Shown here in pieces: positions 33,369 to 59,295 of a stretch of DNA of 64,000 bases. Position numbers and translations under genes: made by a program. This DNA comes from Dastarcus helophoroides. Taxonomy: Eukaryota; Arthropoda; Insecta; Coleoptera; Bothrideridae. Location of the stretch: the NCBI GenBank assembly GCA_028583605.1, contig CM053337.1:9996469-10060468 (forward strand), in the 5' to 3' direction. Below the pieces are notes generated by a model that saw only the letters and a list, made by a program, of their open reading frames with translations, was not told the DNA's origin and did no database searches. The first letter of the stretch is position 1. Every line of letters starts with the position of its first letter.

Positions 33369-35904
33369 TTCGACAATTGATTTCATAGATAAAACCACAG
33401 GATAGTGCACGTCCTATTATTGGTCATGTGTAAAAATTTGACCGAAATGCGACTAGAAAGTAGAGTAGCTCTCTCTTCCGTTGAAAATCATTTGTAAATG
33501 GTGAACAATATATATGTTGTGTGATGGTCATGAAATGGGCGCGCAAACGTTGATCAATCAGCGGCGCTAAATATCAACAATTACAGCTCACTTTTTTATT
33601 AAAAGTCTACAAAAAACCCACCTGAGATATTTGTAAATTTCTTCTACATTACCTTTTTCGTAAACACACTAAAGAGTGGTATTAAAATTAAAAGAAATCG
33701 GCAGAATTTGACATTTCTCGACAGCCGTTAAGTAACCATATTCATTTACTTTGTTCCTCATTGACAGTAAAATTCCATCACTTCTGATCATATATGTAAT
33801 ACTTCTATATGGCCAGTTCCTCGTTTCTCATGGGAAAGACTTCTCTTTCTCGCTGACCTTCACACGAATTAATGAGTCGCAATGCGCAGGTGCTACAAAT
33901 CATCTGTGCATGGTCAAAGTCAGCTGTGCACGGCCAAACATAAACACCCGTTTAACCCGCGCGTAGCGATTGGTTCATTTTGTTCAATTCATGCGCAATA
34001 CTCGCCATTAATTCATGTTCCATCTTTGTCGAATTTGGTCGGAACAAACTCGTGAAGAGAATAGGGAGCTGGCCATATAGAAGTATTACATATATGCTTC
34101 TGATATGACGAGAAGGTGCTATCACTCTGTAGCCGCTTTTTCGACACCGTTTTTCACGATGGTGCATTATTCTTATTTATAATCCGTGGATAAAACCTAC
34201 CACAGTATTCTGTCAACTGTCAATCAATAGTAAATTCATATCTGGAATATACGAAGGCGTAGAAAAGACATCGATTTAAAAGAAAAAAATATTTTTATAA
34301 ATTTCGACTTTAATCTCGAAATTTTGGTAATTAAAAATAGAAATTACTGTCAATATTGTTGTGAAGGGGGAGGGGAGAAAGGCAACTATCATTTGCCTAA
34401 CTTAACCACAGAGAATAGAAATTTTGAAAGTGGAGTCGAAATGTCGAGAAAAAAGTTAAAATTTTGAGAAAAAACTTGAAAATTCGAGAAAAAAATCGAA
34501 ATTTCGAGTTTAAAGTCGAAATTTCGATAAAAAATTCCTTTGTAGAAATAAAAGTCGCGGCGACATAATGTTTTCGCTGGAGCTTTCCCAATCAACCACT
34601 TGGAGCGTTCTCATTCATGTGTGAATCTGATGGTTTTTATTTATATTTCTAAGGAACAAAGATTCATTTCATCTTGGCGTTTATAGCAACTTGAAATGAT
34701 CAATCTGAGATTAAAAGTAAACGAAAAATGTTTTAAAATAGCCTTATGGCACTTTACATATGGAACTCAATTTCTTTGGAACGCAAACCTTGACCTGCCA
34801 TAACAGAAATGACAATCCCGACGTAACACTTTTATGGTCTAAAAAAACGGTCTAAACAATTACGGTATATACTTTTGTAGGTTAGGTAGGTTGGTGCAAA
34901 ATACATAACCATAACGTTGTTTTTTTAGCTGTATTTGTATATGTATGTATTTGCCCAATAAAAAAGGATTTATAATATCAAGTGAACAAAAACTTTCTAT
35001 TTAGTGTGCTGTATTTTTTGACATGTTCACTATGTCGTATGTTCCTTACTTAATTCGTACTCACCAAATTGACATTTAACCTTGACATAAACATTCTGCA
35101 GTACTATCAGGAATAGAAGAGAACCATTCACTATTGCTTTTTTGAACATTGGGAAAGTAGTATTCAACAATAAAAATGTTTCTTTCATTGTAGCATCAAA
35201 TCAATAAAATAATTTTTTTAAGGTTATGTTTGTTCTCCTGTATGTTTAAAATACCAATCAAGAAAGGAACATACGTAAACATGATAAAGAATGACAGCAG
35301 CACATTAGATTAGAAAGCTTTTTGTACGCACAGTATTATTATTACATAACCACAATTTAAATTAGGATCTATTTTTATTACTTTAAATTTTACGTAAAAT
35401 AGTTTTTGTTGCTCATACTTTATGATTGTAGTATGGTATAATTACCAATTAGTACTAATAGTTAATGCAAATTTGAATAAAATAAGTATTTTAAAACAGC
35501 CTTATGGAATTTTATTTTGTTTGGAACGAAAACTCTTCACCAAGAAAACTGTATAGTCTTCTTGCTCTTCACTTACTGTAACAAAGCTGGCGGCAATGAG
35601 GTCATCCTTTAATTATGTAAGAGGTCATCACTTATGTTGATCTATGTTTACGAGCCTCAAATAAAAGATTTCACGCGATTGTTTTTCTATGGACCTTTGC
35701 GTCATTGCGACACTGATAGACTAAAAGGGCTATTCTATTCTATATAGTAGTTCATTTGTGCAAGCACCTTCAATTTTTTACGTTGGCGATACATTTGAAA
35801 TAGTTTGAAGCTTTATTGCTTTGTCTTTGACTTTAACGATAAACGAATTGAACAATTTAAACAATACTAAATATTTATTTTTCCAATAGTAGTAAACTAA
35901 AAAT
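33369..35904. other. intergenic region, mixed content, no gene
   Basis: No coding exon is found. It contains the inverted-repeat element at 33781-34105. 34410-34540 is a burst of GTCGAAATTTCGAGAAAAA repeats. Two related blocks read TTTTAAAATAGCCTTATGGC (about 34730) and TTTTAAAACAGCCTTATGGA (about 35490), a diverged direct repeat. The ~200 bp before 35905 should hold the next gene's promoter. Confidence 0.5.
33781..34105. mobile_element. inverted-repeat (MITE-like) element
   Basis: CTTCTGATCATATATGTAAT followed by ACTTCTATATGGCCAG at the left end is matched by its reverse complement at 34068-34105 (CTGGCCATATAGAAGTATTA, CATATATGCTTCTGATAT). The arms are about 38 bp with few differences, around a ~250-bp interior with no gene. 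Confidence 0.65.
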
Positions 35905-36520
35905 ATGGATTGTAATAGTACATTAGAAACACCTATTACTCCAGCTTTGAAAATAGTGACCAAAAAGAGGAGATCTTCCATATTTAAAATAGAGGAGACC
36001 CAAAATAAAAGTAAGCATACCTATGAGTGTATTTTAAATAAATCTTAATCCTGTTCTTTTTATATAGCGTTATTTTCATCAGCTGAGACTAATGACGCAT
36101 TATGTACAAAGTATCCTACCAATTATATCGCAAAACTCAAAAAAGAGAATGATATTTTGAATCAAAAGCTTGAAGATGCTCGAGCAAAATACTTGAAAGC
36201 AAAGAGGTAATTTATACATAATTAGGATTTACATGGAAAGAACACCTTGTTAGCGTAGAATTAATTTTTAATTTTACAGGAAGCGTAATGAACTGTTCAA
36301 GAAGGTTGAAACGCCCGATATTCAATTAACCAAAGAACAAATTGAATTTTTGGACCAAGGGCCAGATTTTCATGACTATATCAATAAAATTACAACATTT
36401 TATCAAGATATAAAAATATCAATAGCATTGAAAGAAAAATTAACAAATTTGACTTTACTCGGGAAAACATTAATGTCGAGCCAAGATTTAATAAATTTTG
36501 AATTACAGAATTATTTATAG
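35905..36520 (+). CDS. small coiled-coil protein, unrecognised
   Basis: Three plus-strand exons join in phase: 35905-36010, 36068-36206 and 36280-36520, for 161 residues. The first exon gives a short Thr/Pro-rich and basic start (STLETPITPALKIV, KKRRSSIFK). This layout, TP sites next to an RRSS motif, suits phosphorylation by cell-cycle and basophilic kinases (inference). The second and third exons form a coiled coil (YIAKLKKENDILNQKLEDAR, AKYLKAKRKRNELFKKVE), then a helical C-terminal region (EFLDQGPDFHDYINKITTFY, ending FELQNYL). Introns are 57 and 73 bp with consensus ends. No membrane span or signal peptide is seen. I do not recognise it; a small spindle or kinetochore subunit is one possibility but unsupported by a diagnostic motif. 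Confidence 0.75.
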
Positions 36521-36842
36521 CGACATTTAAAAAGTGCTTTTCTATTAGTTTTTAGCCTGTAACTTAATTAGCAATATGTATATAGTGTTTTATATAAAAT
36601 TGACTTTTTTGACTAGAGTTTGAGTTTTTTCTTTTTGATTCAACAGCCAGTTATGTAATTATTTGTTGGATTGTCTGGACATTCAGTTTAAGCCTGAAAA
36701 TACGAAAAATGTTTCTTTTCACAAAAGCTCATTTTTTTCTGTGATGTGAAATGTTTTGATTGTTTTTCTCAACATTCAGGATTGAATTTTATGTAATGTT
36801 AACTTTTCTACTTTCGTCTTTCTGTGGACATTTTGATGGAAC

Positions 36843-37065
36843 GGAATGGTCCTTGGTTATCTTCAGAAATTGAAATACAAATATTGTCCCCTGAAACCAA
36901 GAAAGATTTAAAAACATAACAAAGGTTTCTCTAACTCGTTTCGATAGCTAAGTTATCTCTCCGAAGATGATAGCTTGGCTATCGAAACGCGTTAGAGCAA
37001 CCTTTGTTATGTTTTTAAATCTTTCTTGGTTTCAGGGGACAAGATTTGTATTTCAATTTTTGTGG
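36843..37065. mobile_element. near-complete fold-back element
   Basis: This is the fullest copy of the dispersed family. The left arm runs GGTCCTTGGTTATCTTCAG, AAATTGAAATACAAAT, GTCCCCTGAAACCAAGAAAG, ACATAACAAAGG, TCGTTTCGATAGC. The right arm is its reverse complement, from GATAGCTTGGCTATCGAAAC to GACAAGATTTGTATTTCAAT. The arms are about 95-100 bp. The plus-strand centre (36955-36995) has the hammerhead-like layout but reads CCGAAGA in place of CTGAAGA, so a key base is lost. There is no gene and no clear target duplication. Confidence 0.75.
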
Positions 37066-40000
37066 ACATTTCGAAAATTCTAGAGAACAAAATTCGGGAA
37101 AAAATAAATTTTGTGATGTATCTAACTTTTTTTTAATCTTCATTCTTCCAAAATACTTTTCTCAATTTCATTTTTTTTAGCAGTCATTTAAATCGAAAAA
37201 TATTGAGCTCCTAGAAATTTAAGTTTCCATTGAAATATTAAGAAAATAGAAATTTCGAAAAAAAATGACAATTCTGAAAATTTTAACTTTACAGAAAAAA
37301 GATAAAATTTCGGGGATAAGGTCGGAATTCTACTTTAATCTTGAAATTTCTCTTTTGTGTTATATGGAAATTTCGAATTTCCGGTTTTTTAAATATTTTT
37401 CCTGAAATTTCGGTTTTAAATCTGGATATTTTGACTTTGACAGATTTTGATATTACACACGAATGTTTTTATAAATGTAGTCGACTTTTTCCAAACTTCT
37501 AACTTTTTCTATACATTTTGTTTTCAGTATTTCAACTTGAAACTCCAAATTTTCACTTTTTTTCTTTAACATTTTGAGAGAAATGGTAAAATGTAGAAAC
37601 AAGTTTGATTTGATTGGTTTCATTGTTACAAAATGTTCAACTTTTTTAATAAATGAAAACTGTTAAAATATTCTTAAAAACACAACTCGATAAATGTAAT
37701 AATAAAACTGATTAATTACTATTTCCATTCACAAATCTACAAAAAGAACAAGTTTGAATAATGAATTTACAGTCGAAATGATAAAAATAAATTAGAAAAC
37801 CCTACATTGGATTTTCTTCTAACTTTCTTCTTTTTCCGAAATTTCGACATTAATGCTAATATAAAACCATTAAAAAAATACTAATATATCAGGTTTAACT
37901 TGTAGAAATTGAAATTTTAAACAATAAGTCAAAATTTCTAGAAAATGTTTATATACAAAATTAAAATTTGCCAAATTAAAGAAAAAACTAAAAAAAAAAA
38001 ACGTTAAATTTACTAAATCAAAGCATATAATAATAATAAAATAAAAATGATGGCAATTAAATACAGATAAATATGGAATTTTGGTAAGGTAGGAGTTGAA
38101 CAAAAACAACAGGATGGCGCACAAGATACAAAATATATTTTAACAATCATCTTATTTTTTTTACATACAAAAATCTTGGCGCAGAATATTCTGATAAAAA
38201 TTTTTTGATTTTTTTTTTAATGAAGATTTTTTACATTTTTGGTTTGTACTTAAACTGACTTAAGTCTATACCTATTAAAAATCATCATACAAATTTTTAA
38301 TAAGGTTACATAATATAAATTAGACAACCGTCTTAGAAACTATACGCTAATATAAATTACTTAACCTAGCAACAAGTTCACATAAAAATGTCAATTTTAT
38401 TAACCGCTTCGTAGAGTCTATACGATTCCAACATTTGAGAAAATAAAAATAGTCTATTATTTAATAAATCAAAAAATTACTTTTTCGCTCTTTCTCACGT
38501 TGACCTAAAACGGCCAAATTAATCATCGATTTGTATTAAACACAAAAAAATATATGTACAAGTCTAAAACTAAACGTTTTTTCAATATGGTAAGAATCAC
38601 TAATTTCAGTTTTATCACTTAGCAAACGTACACTGGTAGGCTGCTCTTAGTAGACTGAATCATAGTTCTGACAGAGGCGTCGCACGCTGACGAATCCCAA
38701 AATAACCACTCGAGAGAAAAAACGTTTCTCGTTTCAAGACAACCAGGCCGATCTGATTAATATTTTGAGAAATATTCCCCTCGTTTACGTAGGTTTTTGT
38801 AAATGGGAGGAATCGCGTTTTAATTACTTTTAAAATGTTACTAGTTTTAGTTACTATTAAAATGTTACGATTTTAATATAATTTGTTAAGGAATGCCTAG
38901 TCTGGAAATTACGAATTAAAAACTGGGCGCTGCTGAAGTTACATCAGAACATTATCTGTAGTTATGAGGGGGGAATACGATTAAAGAAAAACTAATAATT
39001 TAACAAGAGTGAGGTTTCTAGGGCACAAAATATTTAGTAGTTGGGCTATTGAAGTGCTAGTAATTAGGCTATTGCGGGGCTAGTAGTTAGGTTATTGCGG
39101 GGCTAGTAGTTAGGTTATTGCGGGGCTAGTAGTTAGGCTATTGCAGGGCAAAGTGTGACTTACAAAACGGAAATGGACGAGCTGAAAAATATCTGAAACG
39201 ATGAAACTGTATTTCAGCAGCTCGATCGATTAGTGTTAAAAACGCCAATTATAAAAAATGATAGTTTTTGTTGTAAGGTAAATGTACCTCATTTTGTTAT
39301 AAGGTAAATGTACCTTATTTTAATAGTATCATTTTAAATCCAAATTTAATATGACTAAGCAGGATATTTGAAACAAATTTTCTCTTTAATGCAATTTTTG
39401 ATTTTTTGCAAGCAAAATGATTTCAATAAAATTTGATGATATAACTTAGCGGGTTAAAAAAATCAAGTTTTAATGCCAATGTTGAAACAGCAACTTTTGT
39501 AAATACAACGCATACAAACGCTAGTTTTGGCTATTTGCATATAGTTAATACGTTTAAATAATTAAGTATTTGAATTACTTCTTATATTTAAAAAATATGA
39601 ATACAGATCATTTAAACTTATTCAAACATTTAAATTCATTAAAAAAGCCTTTTATTTGTTATTTATTATTTTTAGGAATCAAAATTAATTACACTAAATT
39701 CCATTTATGTTCTGGTATACACACAAAATTCTAAATTTTGGACAATATTTGAAAAATGTTCAAAAATGACAAAACATTGAACATTCTAATATTTGAAAAA
39801 CGTTCAAAAATGACAGAGAAAACATCCTACATATTAAAAAAAAATGATTGACCTGAAATAATAGAATTTTCTATTAAATTGAAATTTCGAGTGAACTAAA
39901 AATTTGGAGTTTCCAGATTCAAGTCAAAATAAATCTAAATCGCATTCTTTAAAAGAGTAGATGATGAAGCATTTTAGAAAAAATAAATAAATAAAAAGTG

Positions 40001-41739
40001 CATCTTTAAATTTGGAATTTTGAGGAATCAAAGCAAAAGCAATAAGACCTATCTATTATGTGTTTTGAATAATAAATGTTTAAATAATTTGCATGTTTCT
40101 TATCCAAGCCAACGATATTTTGTCTGTCTCGGAAGTAATGAAAAAATAAAAAAGCGTTTAATAGCTTTGTAAAGAAATGGCGGATTTGGCGCGCACCATT
40201 GATCATATTCATTCATCATCAATGTATGAAACATTTAAAAAATATGTTTTCTGGTACATAGTTATTTAAAAAAAAAAGAAATTGATTTCAGCCTCTAGAA
40301 ATGTCATAATTTTTGACTTCTAAAATATCTTGAGTGGTTCTAGGTACATTTACCTTATCGATCTGAGCAAAAATTTAAACAATTTTGGACGAAGGTGTGA
40401 CATTGGGATTAAAAATCAATCGCAGAATTTTTTTAGAAAAAGGACAAACATGTACGAAGTGGTGAAAATATTAGACATAATTAACTATGCCGTTTTGATT
40501 TTTGATGGATTTTTGCTTGTGGTTGCAGTGAAATTAAGTTTTTTTAAATAATCATTTGATGAAACTAGTTCACCATTCTTTACAAATCAGTTACAAATTT
40601 GTTTGAGTTGAAACTAGAAAAATCCCCCAAAAATTTTATCAAAATGCAATAAATTATGCAGGTCATTAAAATGTCATGTAATTAAGTCTTCATCTGCATA
40701 AAATCAATAGCAGTAATTAAAAAATTAACCTAATATAACACAAAAACTTGGAACAAATAACATACAAGGAATGTCATGTGGTACATTTTTTTAAATTCTT
40801 TTAGGATTTTGTTTGTACATAAAAAATTAACTGGTATTCAAAAAAAGTCTAATAACGAAGACTTGGTCCTCAAATAATATTGGTTTTTTCTTATGTTTTT
40901 AATTTTTTTTTTTTTTATTTAAAATTGATTTAGGCAAGAAATGACTAAAGCTTACACTAGCGGTGGCTACTTACAGTAGTTCATTTGAATATGTTGCGAC
41001 ATCAGGGAATTTTGAGATTCATCAGCGGTGCGTCGCAAAGTATATTAGATTATTCCGAAGGTCATTATTCAGATGCAAGGTGTATTCCCTGAATATCGAA
41101 AAATATCTTATCCTTTATATCACATGATTTTTCTTTACATATAAATTTTTACACATATTTACAAGATCACCAATTCTGTGGAAACGAGTGTTTGGGAACG
41201 AAATCGGTTTATATGCGCCAGCAACACAAAAAAAAGTAAACCTGATACAAAAACTGAAACAAAAATACACAATATTGCACTATGACTTATTGCATACAAA
41301 ACTGAACAATTTCTAAAGTAAAATATTACATAGTAAATAGTAGCAGTCTATAAGTCCCGGAATATGCCGTTAAAAACTTAATAAAAATGCGTTGTAAAAA
41401 TAAAAGAACTTAAAAACGTTTGTGTAAAAATAAAATGAATACAATTTCAAATTTTTTAATCCCACTGTATCTGTTATAATAAAAAAATAGGTAAAGTAAT
41501 AAAAATAAGTTATTTTTTTGTCTGGCCTCATATTTATCACGTATTTGTGATCCTCTCCAAGTAGTGAGAAGCTCTTCTTGATCTCTTTCTCTGTTGTGCA
41601 TAAATATCAGGGGCCGATTTTCTATTTTGTGTTTTTTTCTTTTTATATTGTACATATTGTACCTGCACGTCCTCTCACCACGTTGCATTTCTTTATTTTT
41701 TTTAAACAAGGCATATTCAGAGAATAGAACGTTCCCACA
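37066..41739. other. long gene-free stretch, probably including the TENT4 3' UTR
   Basis: No coding exon is visible on either strand; a 99-codon minus-strand frame at 41410-41709 lies past the TENT4 stop and is low-complexity. 37070-37860 has satellite words. From about 37900 to 41700 the composition is more ordinary AT-rich sequence, as expected of a long 3' UTR of the minus-strand TENT4 gene plus spacer. TTTATT (AATAAA on the minus strand) occurs several times, for example near 39650, so the 3' end cannot be fixed. Confidence 0.4.
39036..39149. repeat. 23-bp tandem repeat, about 4.5 copies
   Basis: The unit GCGGGGCTAGTAGTTAGGTT plus ATT repeats, with diverged first and last copies (TAGTTGGGCTATTGAAGTGC, GTTAGGCTATTGCAGGGC). 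It is a minisatellite, GC-richer than its surroundings. Confidence 0.75.
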
Positions 41740-55099
<13,360 letters not shown>

Positions 55100-55778
55100 T
55101 CAAACTATCACAGATTTATTTGCATTTAATAACCATTTGGTTATTTGTATGTACCACAGTATTAAAAAAAAACACGCTGAAGTCACACCTTCTGCATATC
55201 ACACGACTAAAAACTGCCTGCTTCTCTTAACACTCGCTAGATAGCGGCAGATGCAGGTGTAACAAACGCCGCGGTAAATTTAAACGTTAACACTAGCCTG
55301 ATGGGTGCAAAAACGTAAAATTGAATTAGTTGATTATTAATTTTTACAATATTTGACAATTCATAACAGACAAAGATGTCAATTTGACATCTGTGAAAAC
55401 AAAGCAATGACTTAAAGGCAAGTTTCGACTCAAATTCGCGGTGAGTATTTTTATCGCTGATTAATATTTCTTAATTTAATTGCAACCTTGATTATCTCAT
55501 TTCACGCAATTAGTATTTTTGTTGATTTTGCGTTACACATAATAACCGCATCATCCACAAGTTTAAAATATTATAGAATCTATTATTACTTTAGAATTCG
55601 CCCGTCAGTCAAACAATCAATTCTATTAATTGGTTTCGTCTTTGATTACTAATTCATTGTTATTTGTTAGTGTATAGCTAAACATTCTATGCTACCAGTT
55701 TGCGAAATCTTGAAAAATATAATACCAAAATAACGAAAAATAATTCAAACCTAAATTACCTAGAAAGGCGCAATGGTT

Positions 55779-55944
55779 AGAAAAATAACGTAGTTTTTAG
55801 AAATTTCGCTAACGCCAGCTGCATACGTACGGAAATTCTGATTCGGTTTCCGAATCAGAAATTCAGATTCGGTTTCCGAATCAGAATTCCCGTACATATG
55901 CAGCCGGCGTTAAGCGAAATTTCTAAAAACTACGTTATTTTTCT
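55779..55944. repeat. 166-bp palindrome (fold-back element)
   Basis: The arms, about 80 bp each, begin AGAAAAATAACGTAGTTTTT and AGAAATTTCGCTAACGCC, then TGATTCGGTTTCCGAATCAG at the centre, which is itself repeated and palindromic. Differences are few (CCAGCTGCATACGTACGGAA against CCGGCTGCATATGTACGGGA). Another GATTCAGTTTCCGAATCAG copy follows directly at 55948. Confidence 0.8.
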
Positions 55945-55949
55945 CAGAT

Positions 55950-56160
55950 TCAGTTTCCGAATCAGAAATTCAGATTCGAGCACAAAACACTCGCGACGCA
56001 GGGTACATCTACGCCTTTGATCGACTCTGTGATTCGAGCACTGGAATGACACCTTTCTATGAAATATCAGGAATCCGTGCGTGTGCGATCAGTGACTCAA
56101 AATTGAATTGAATTCCTGTTTCGGAAATCTAATCTGAATTACGGATGTGTGTGGCCGGTT
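55950..56160 (+). repeat. dispersed repeat, inverted partner at about 59740-59885
   Basis: TTCTATGAAATATCAGGAAT, CCGTGCGTGTGCG and CACTGGAATGA match the reverse complement of sequence at 59776-59830 (GCACATGCACGGATTCCTGA, CATTTCATAAAAATG, TCATTCCAATGC). Both also carry GATTCGGAAAC-type words, linking them to the palindrome at 55779. Confidence 0.55.
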
Positions 56161-57096
56161 TAAATTCGACCATTTTAAACTCGAAATTTTTAATTTCAAA
56201 ATTACGATTTTTGTATCGAAGGTTCAATCTTAATCTCATTTTGTGTTTAATCTCGAAGTTTCTATGCTCCAGAGACAGGGCCGGCTTTAGCATTTATGTC
56301 GTTCGAGATGAAAACGAGTTTTTTCAATAAAGTTTAAATGTGCATGTTTCTGTTAATTTCGACTTTTCGAGTATACACTTTTCGAATTTTCGTAATCGTT
56401 GATATATAAATTTAACTTTCTTGTTGATTTTTTTCCACTTTTTTGTCAAATTTTCTAACTGGACTTAAATTACCAATTTTGCGGGTATATTTTTTAAATT
56501 TCGGCTTTAAGCTGTAAACATTTTTACTTTTTTCTTTGAATTTTTGAGTCTAATCGCTTTTTTTCGATATGACAATGAATTTCAAAACAATTTTTCTGCA
56601 AATTACGAGTTTTCTCGTATTGACGTTTGCAACCGGCGCCATGAATTGGCGACTCGAAAAATCCGCGTAGAATGAACGCAATGTTAACGAAAAATTAAAC
56701 TGGGTACCAATTCAGTCAATGCCAGTGAAAAGAAATGATAGATGTAGTAATAAAGAAAGAAATGTAGTAGTTGTAGACGATCGTGTAGTTGTAGTATCGA
56801 TGTTCCGTTATTTCTGAAACTTTATCATTACGTAACGCCTAAAAGAGAGAGTAAAAAAATAGATTAAAAATATAGTTACAATAATACCTTGAGGTTAGAT
56901 AAAATGAAAAATGTCCAGAATGGAAATAATCTTACGTATTTGTGTAATTTGTAAATATTTAATTATCTTCGTAATATAACTTAATTTGTTGGTTGTTATA
57001 AGTTTATAATTTATCTTGGATGACGTTTAGATATGTTGATATTAAAAATATTGTTTTTAAATTGTTATTGAAGGACAAAAAAATAAAATTATTTTC

Positions 57097-57168
57097 TGCC
57101 TCCTGTGAGGATTGAACTCACGACCCCTGGTTTACAAGACCAGTGCTCTGCCACTGAGCTAAAGAGGC
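57097..57168 (-). tRNA. tRNA-Thr (anticodon TGT)
   Basis: On the minus strand the 72-nt sequence folds as a full cloverleaf. The acceptor strand GCCTCTT pairs with AGGAGGC (one T-G wobble), with discriminator A at 57097. The D-arm region is TAGCTCAGTGGCAGAGCA. The anticodon stem CTGGT/ACCAG encloses loop CTTGTAA, anticodon TGT, reading ACA codons for threonine. The T arm is GTGAG-TTCAATC-CTCAC. Internal A box (TAGCTCAGTGG) and B box (GAGTTCAATCC) are normal. A run of T for Pol III termination follows on the minus strand at about 57085-57088. Confidence 0.96.
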
Positions 57169-59295
57169 TACTGATAAATGTGTCGCTAAAACAGCGATTT
57201 TAATGAAATCGAATCATTTAACATTTATAATATATTGAGTTTTTAATAATAAACTACAACATCAAAAACGTCAGTAATTACAATAAAGCTGATCCACGTA
57301 ATAAATAAAGAAGTAAGTAAAATATAATTTTCAATCACTGTCACGGTACAGTTATCAGCAAAATGTTCGTTTTGTTGTCATTGTGGATTTTTCCGAATAG
57401 GAGTGACTCATTTATGTCATCGCTCAATTAAAAATGTGTGTCATCGCGAAAATGTTATCGTAAATAGTTCACATTTAACTAATAGTGGTCATATTGTAAG
57501 TATTTTGGCTGATGACAGTGTTATCTCTGTTATAAGGTAGATATTATTTATCGTGCAGCCAAAAAGTAGAAACATAGAGGTTAGATTTATAATTTATAGA
57601 AGAAAACGGAGAATCTATGAATAAATACAAAATAAATAAAAACTTTGGTCCAATCTTTAAACTTTATTACTTGGTTAAATTATAGTATATGGTAAAATTC
57701 ACTATAATAGAAGAAATTAACTAGTAAAATGCGCCAAAAAAATAAATAACGTATTCGTGATATGTAGTGTAAATTGGCCTTAAGTGAAACGCGTAGAATA
57801 TTAATCTGTGGCTTTGGTGTATTTTTTATTATTATCTCATTTATGTAAGAATTTGTGAACGAATTTAACAAAACTCGAAAAAGAAATTAGCTACTAAAAT
57901 GCACCAAAAACTTGTTCGTGGGGGGTAATGCAAATTTGCCTTAAATGAAACACGTAGAATATCATTAGTCTGTCTACACTTCATTTGTGGTAGAATTTTA
58001 CAAAATCCAATTTCATTATTATTAGCAACGATTCGTATTGCTGTTATCAAAGTAGATTTTTCTTAAATTAGAATTATATTTACGTATAATATTGTTTATA
58101 ATTTAATATTGGAACCTTTGACTGTAAAACTGTCGGGTTCATAAGATCAGAAAACACGTTCGGACTTTGAGATCATAGAGAGCAAAGACAAGATGGAGAA
58201 TAGCACAAAACATAGAATAGAGCAGTGTTGCCGTTTTTGTTTTTACAAAATTTCTTAAATTTTGCCTCAAAAAGACTTCAGTAATTAAAAGTTTGGTTAG
58301 ATCAACCTTCAAAGTTCTGATCCTTGGGTGCCTCGACATCTCGGCAAAATACTTGAAAGTTGGAATCTAAAAGCTACGAAGGTGAAGATGAATTTAAAAA
58401 TAAAAATCAGAAATTCGAACATTAAAGTCGAATTTGCTATTCTCTATGCTTAAATTAGGCAGATGACAGTTGAGTCCCACCGCTCCCCTTTCCCGACAAT
58501 ATTGACAGTTGGCAGTAGGGTGCGTTCAGTAATGTCTATTTTTTAATCACCAAATTTCGTCTTTTTTACTCGAAGTTTCGAGATTAAAGTTGAAATTTCG
58601 ACTTTAATTTCGGAATTTCGAGAAAAAAGTCGAAATTTGGAGTTTAAAGTCGAAATTTTGAGATCAAACATGAAATTTCGAGGAAAAAAAAGTCGAAATT
58701 TCGATAAAGTCGAAAATTCGAGAACAAAAGTCCAAATTTTGAGAAACAGTCTAAATTTTGAGAAAAAAAGTCGAAATTGCGAGAAAAAAGTCGAAATTTG
58801 AAGTTCAAAGTCGAAATTTTGAGATCAAGCTTGAAATTTCGTCGAAATTTCGAGAAAAAAAGTCCAAATTTTGAGAAACAAAAGTCCAAATTTTGAGAAA
58901 AAAAGTCGAAATTTCGAGAAAAAATTCTGAATTTCGAGAAAAAAAGTCGAAATTTCTAAAAATATATATTTTTTTTCGATGTCCTTTCTACGCCTTCGTA
59001 AAAGGCGGATTTATGCCAAAAAAACTGTGTTATGCGTTGTATTTGACACAAATAGTTGGTTAGATCCATGGTTTTTGCCTTATAAGCACTGCATTTGGAG
59101 AGTTTATAATGCACACGAACGGATTCAAACGTAAGACGCACAAATAACTATTTACTCCACAAAATAATTGACATTGCATAAAAACATATTTTTTCAAATT
59201 TTAATCTATAACGCACAACACAAATTTTTATTGGTGTGGATCCAGTTTAAGATCTACCGCACATGCACGGAATTATAGTCTTATTTCAGATAAAT
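57169..59295. other. intergenic region with small repeats, no gene
   Basis: Two copies of a ~90-bp block 170 bp apart start at 57711 and 57881: AAGAAATTA(A/G)CTA then GCCTTAA(G/A)TGAAACRCGTAG. 58545-58960 is a burst of the ~20-bp word AGTCGAAATTTCGAGAAAAA in about 15 imperfect copies. The remaining sequence is AT-rich with no exon seen. Confidence 0.55.

Larger units (their letters stand above)
55100..57096. other. intergenic region upstream of TENT4
   Basis: 55100-55450 probably contains the TENT4 5' UTR and promoter; no clear core motif. The rest holds the large palindrome at 55779-55944 and related repeat DNA up to about 56160, then AT-rich spacer with no gene. Confidence 0.5.

Noticed and set aside
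38680..38740. CTGACGA on the plus strand at about 38689 as a hammerhead
   Set aside because: No GAAA at a workable distance and no stem II hairpin follows it.
41410..41709. 99-codon minus-strand frame after the TENT4 stop
   Set aside because: Lysine/arginine- and phenylalanine-rich low-complexity frame in the likely 3' UTR, with no domain.
57680..58050. Two neighbouring minus-strand frames sharing a LRVS(L/F)KANLHY segment, looking like a duplicated small gene
   Set aside because: The likeness comes from a ~90-bp DNA direct repeat 170 bp apart; no start context, splice sites or family support.
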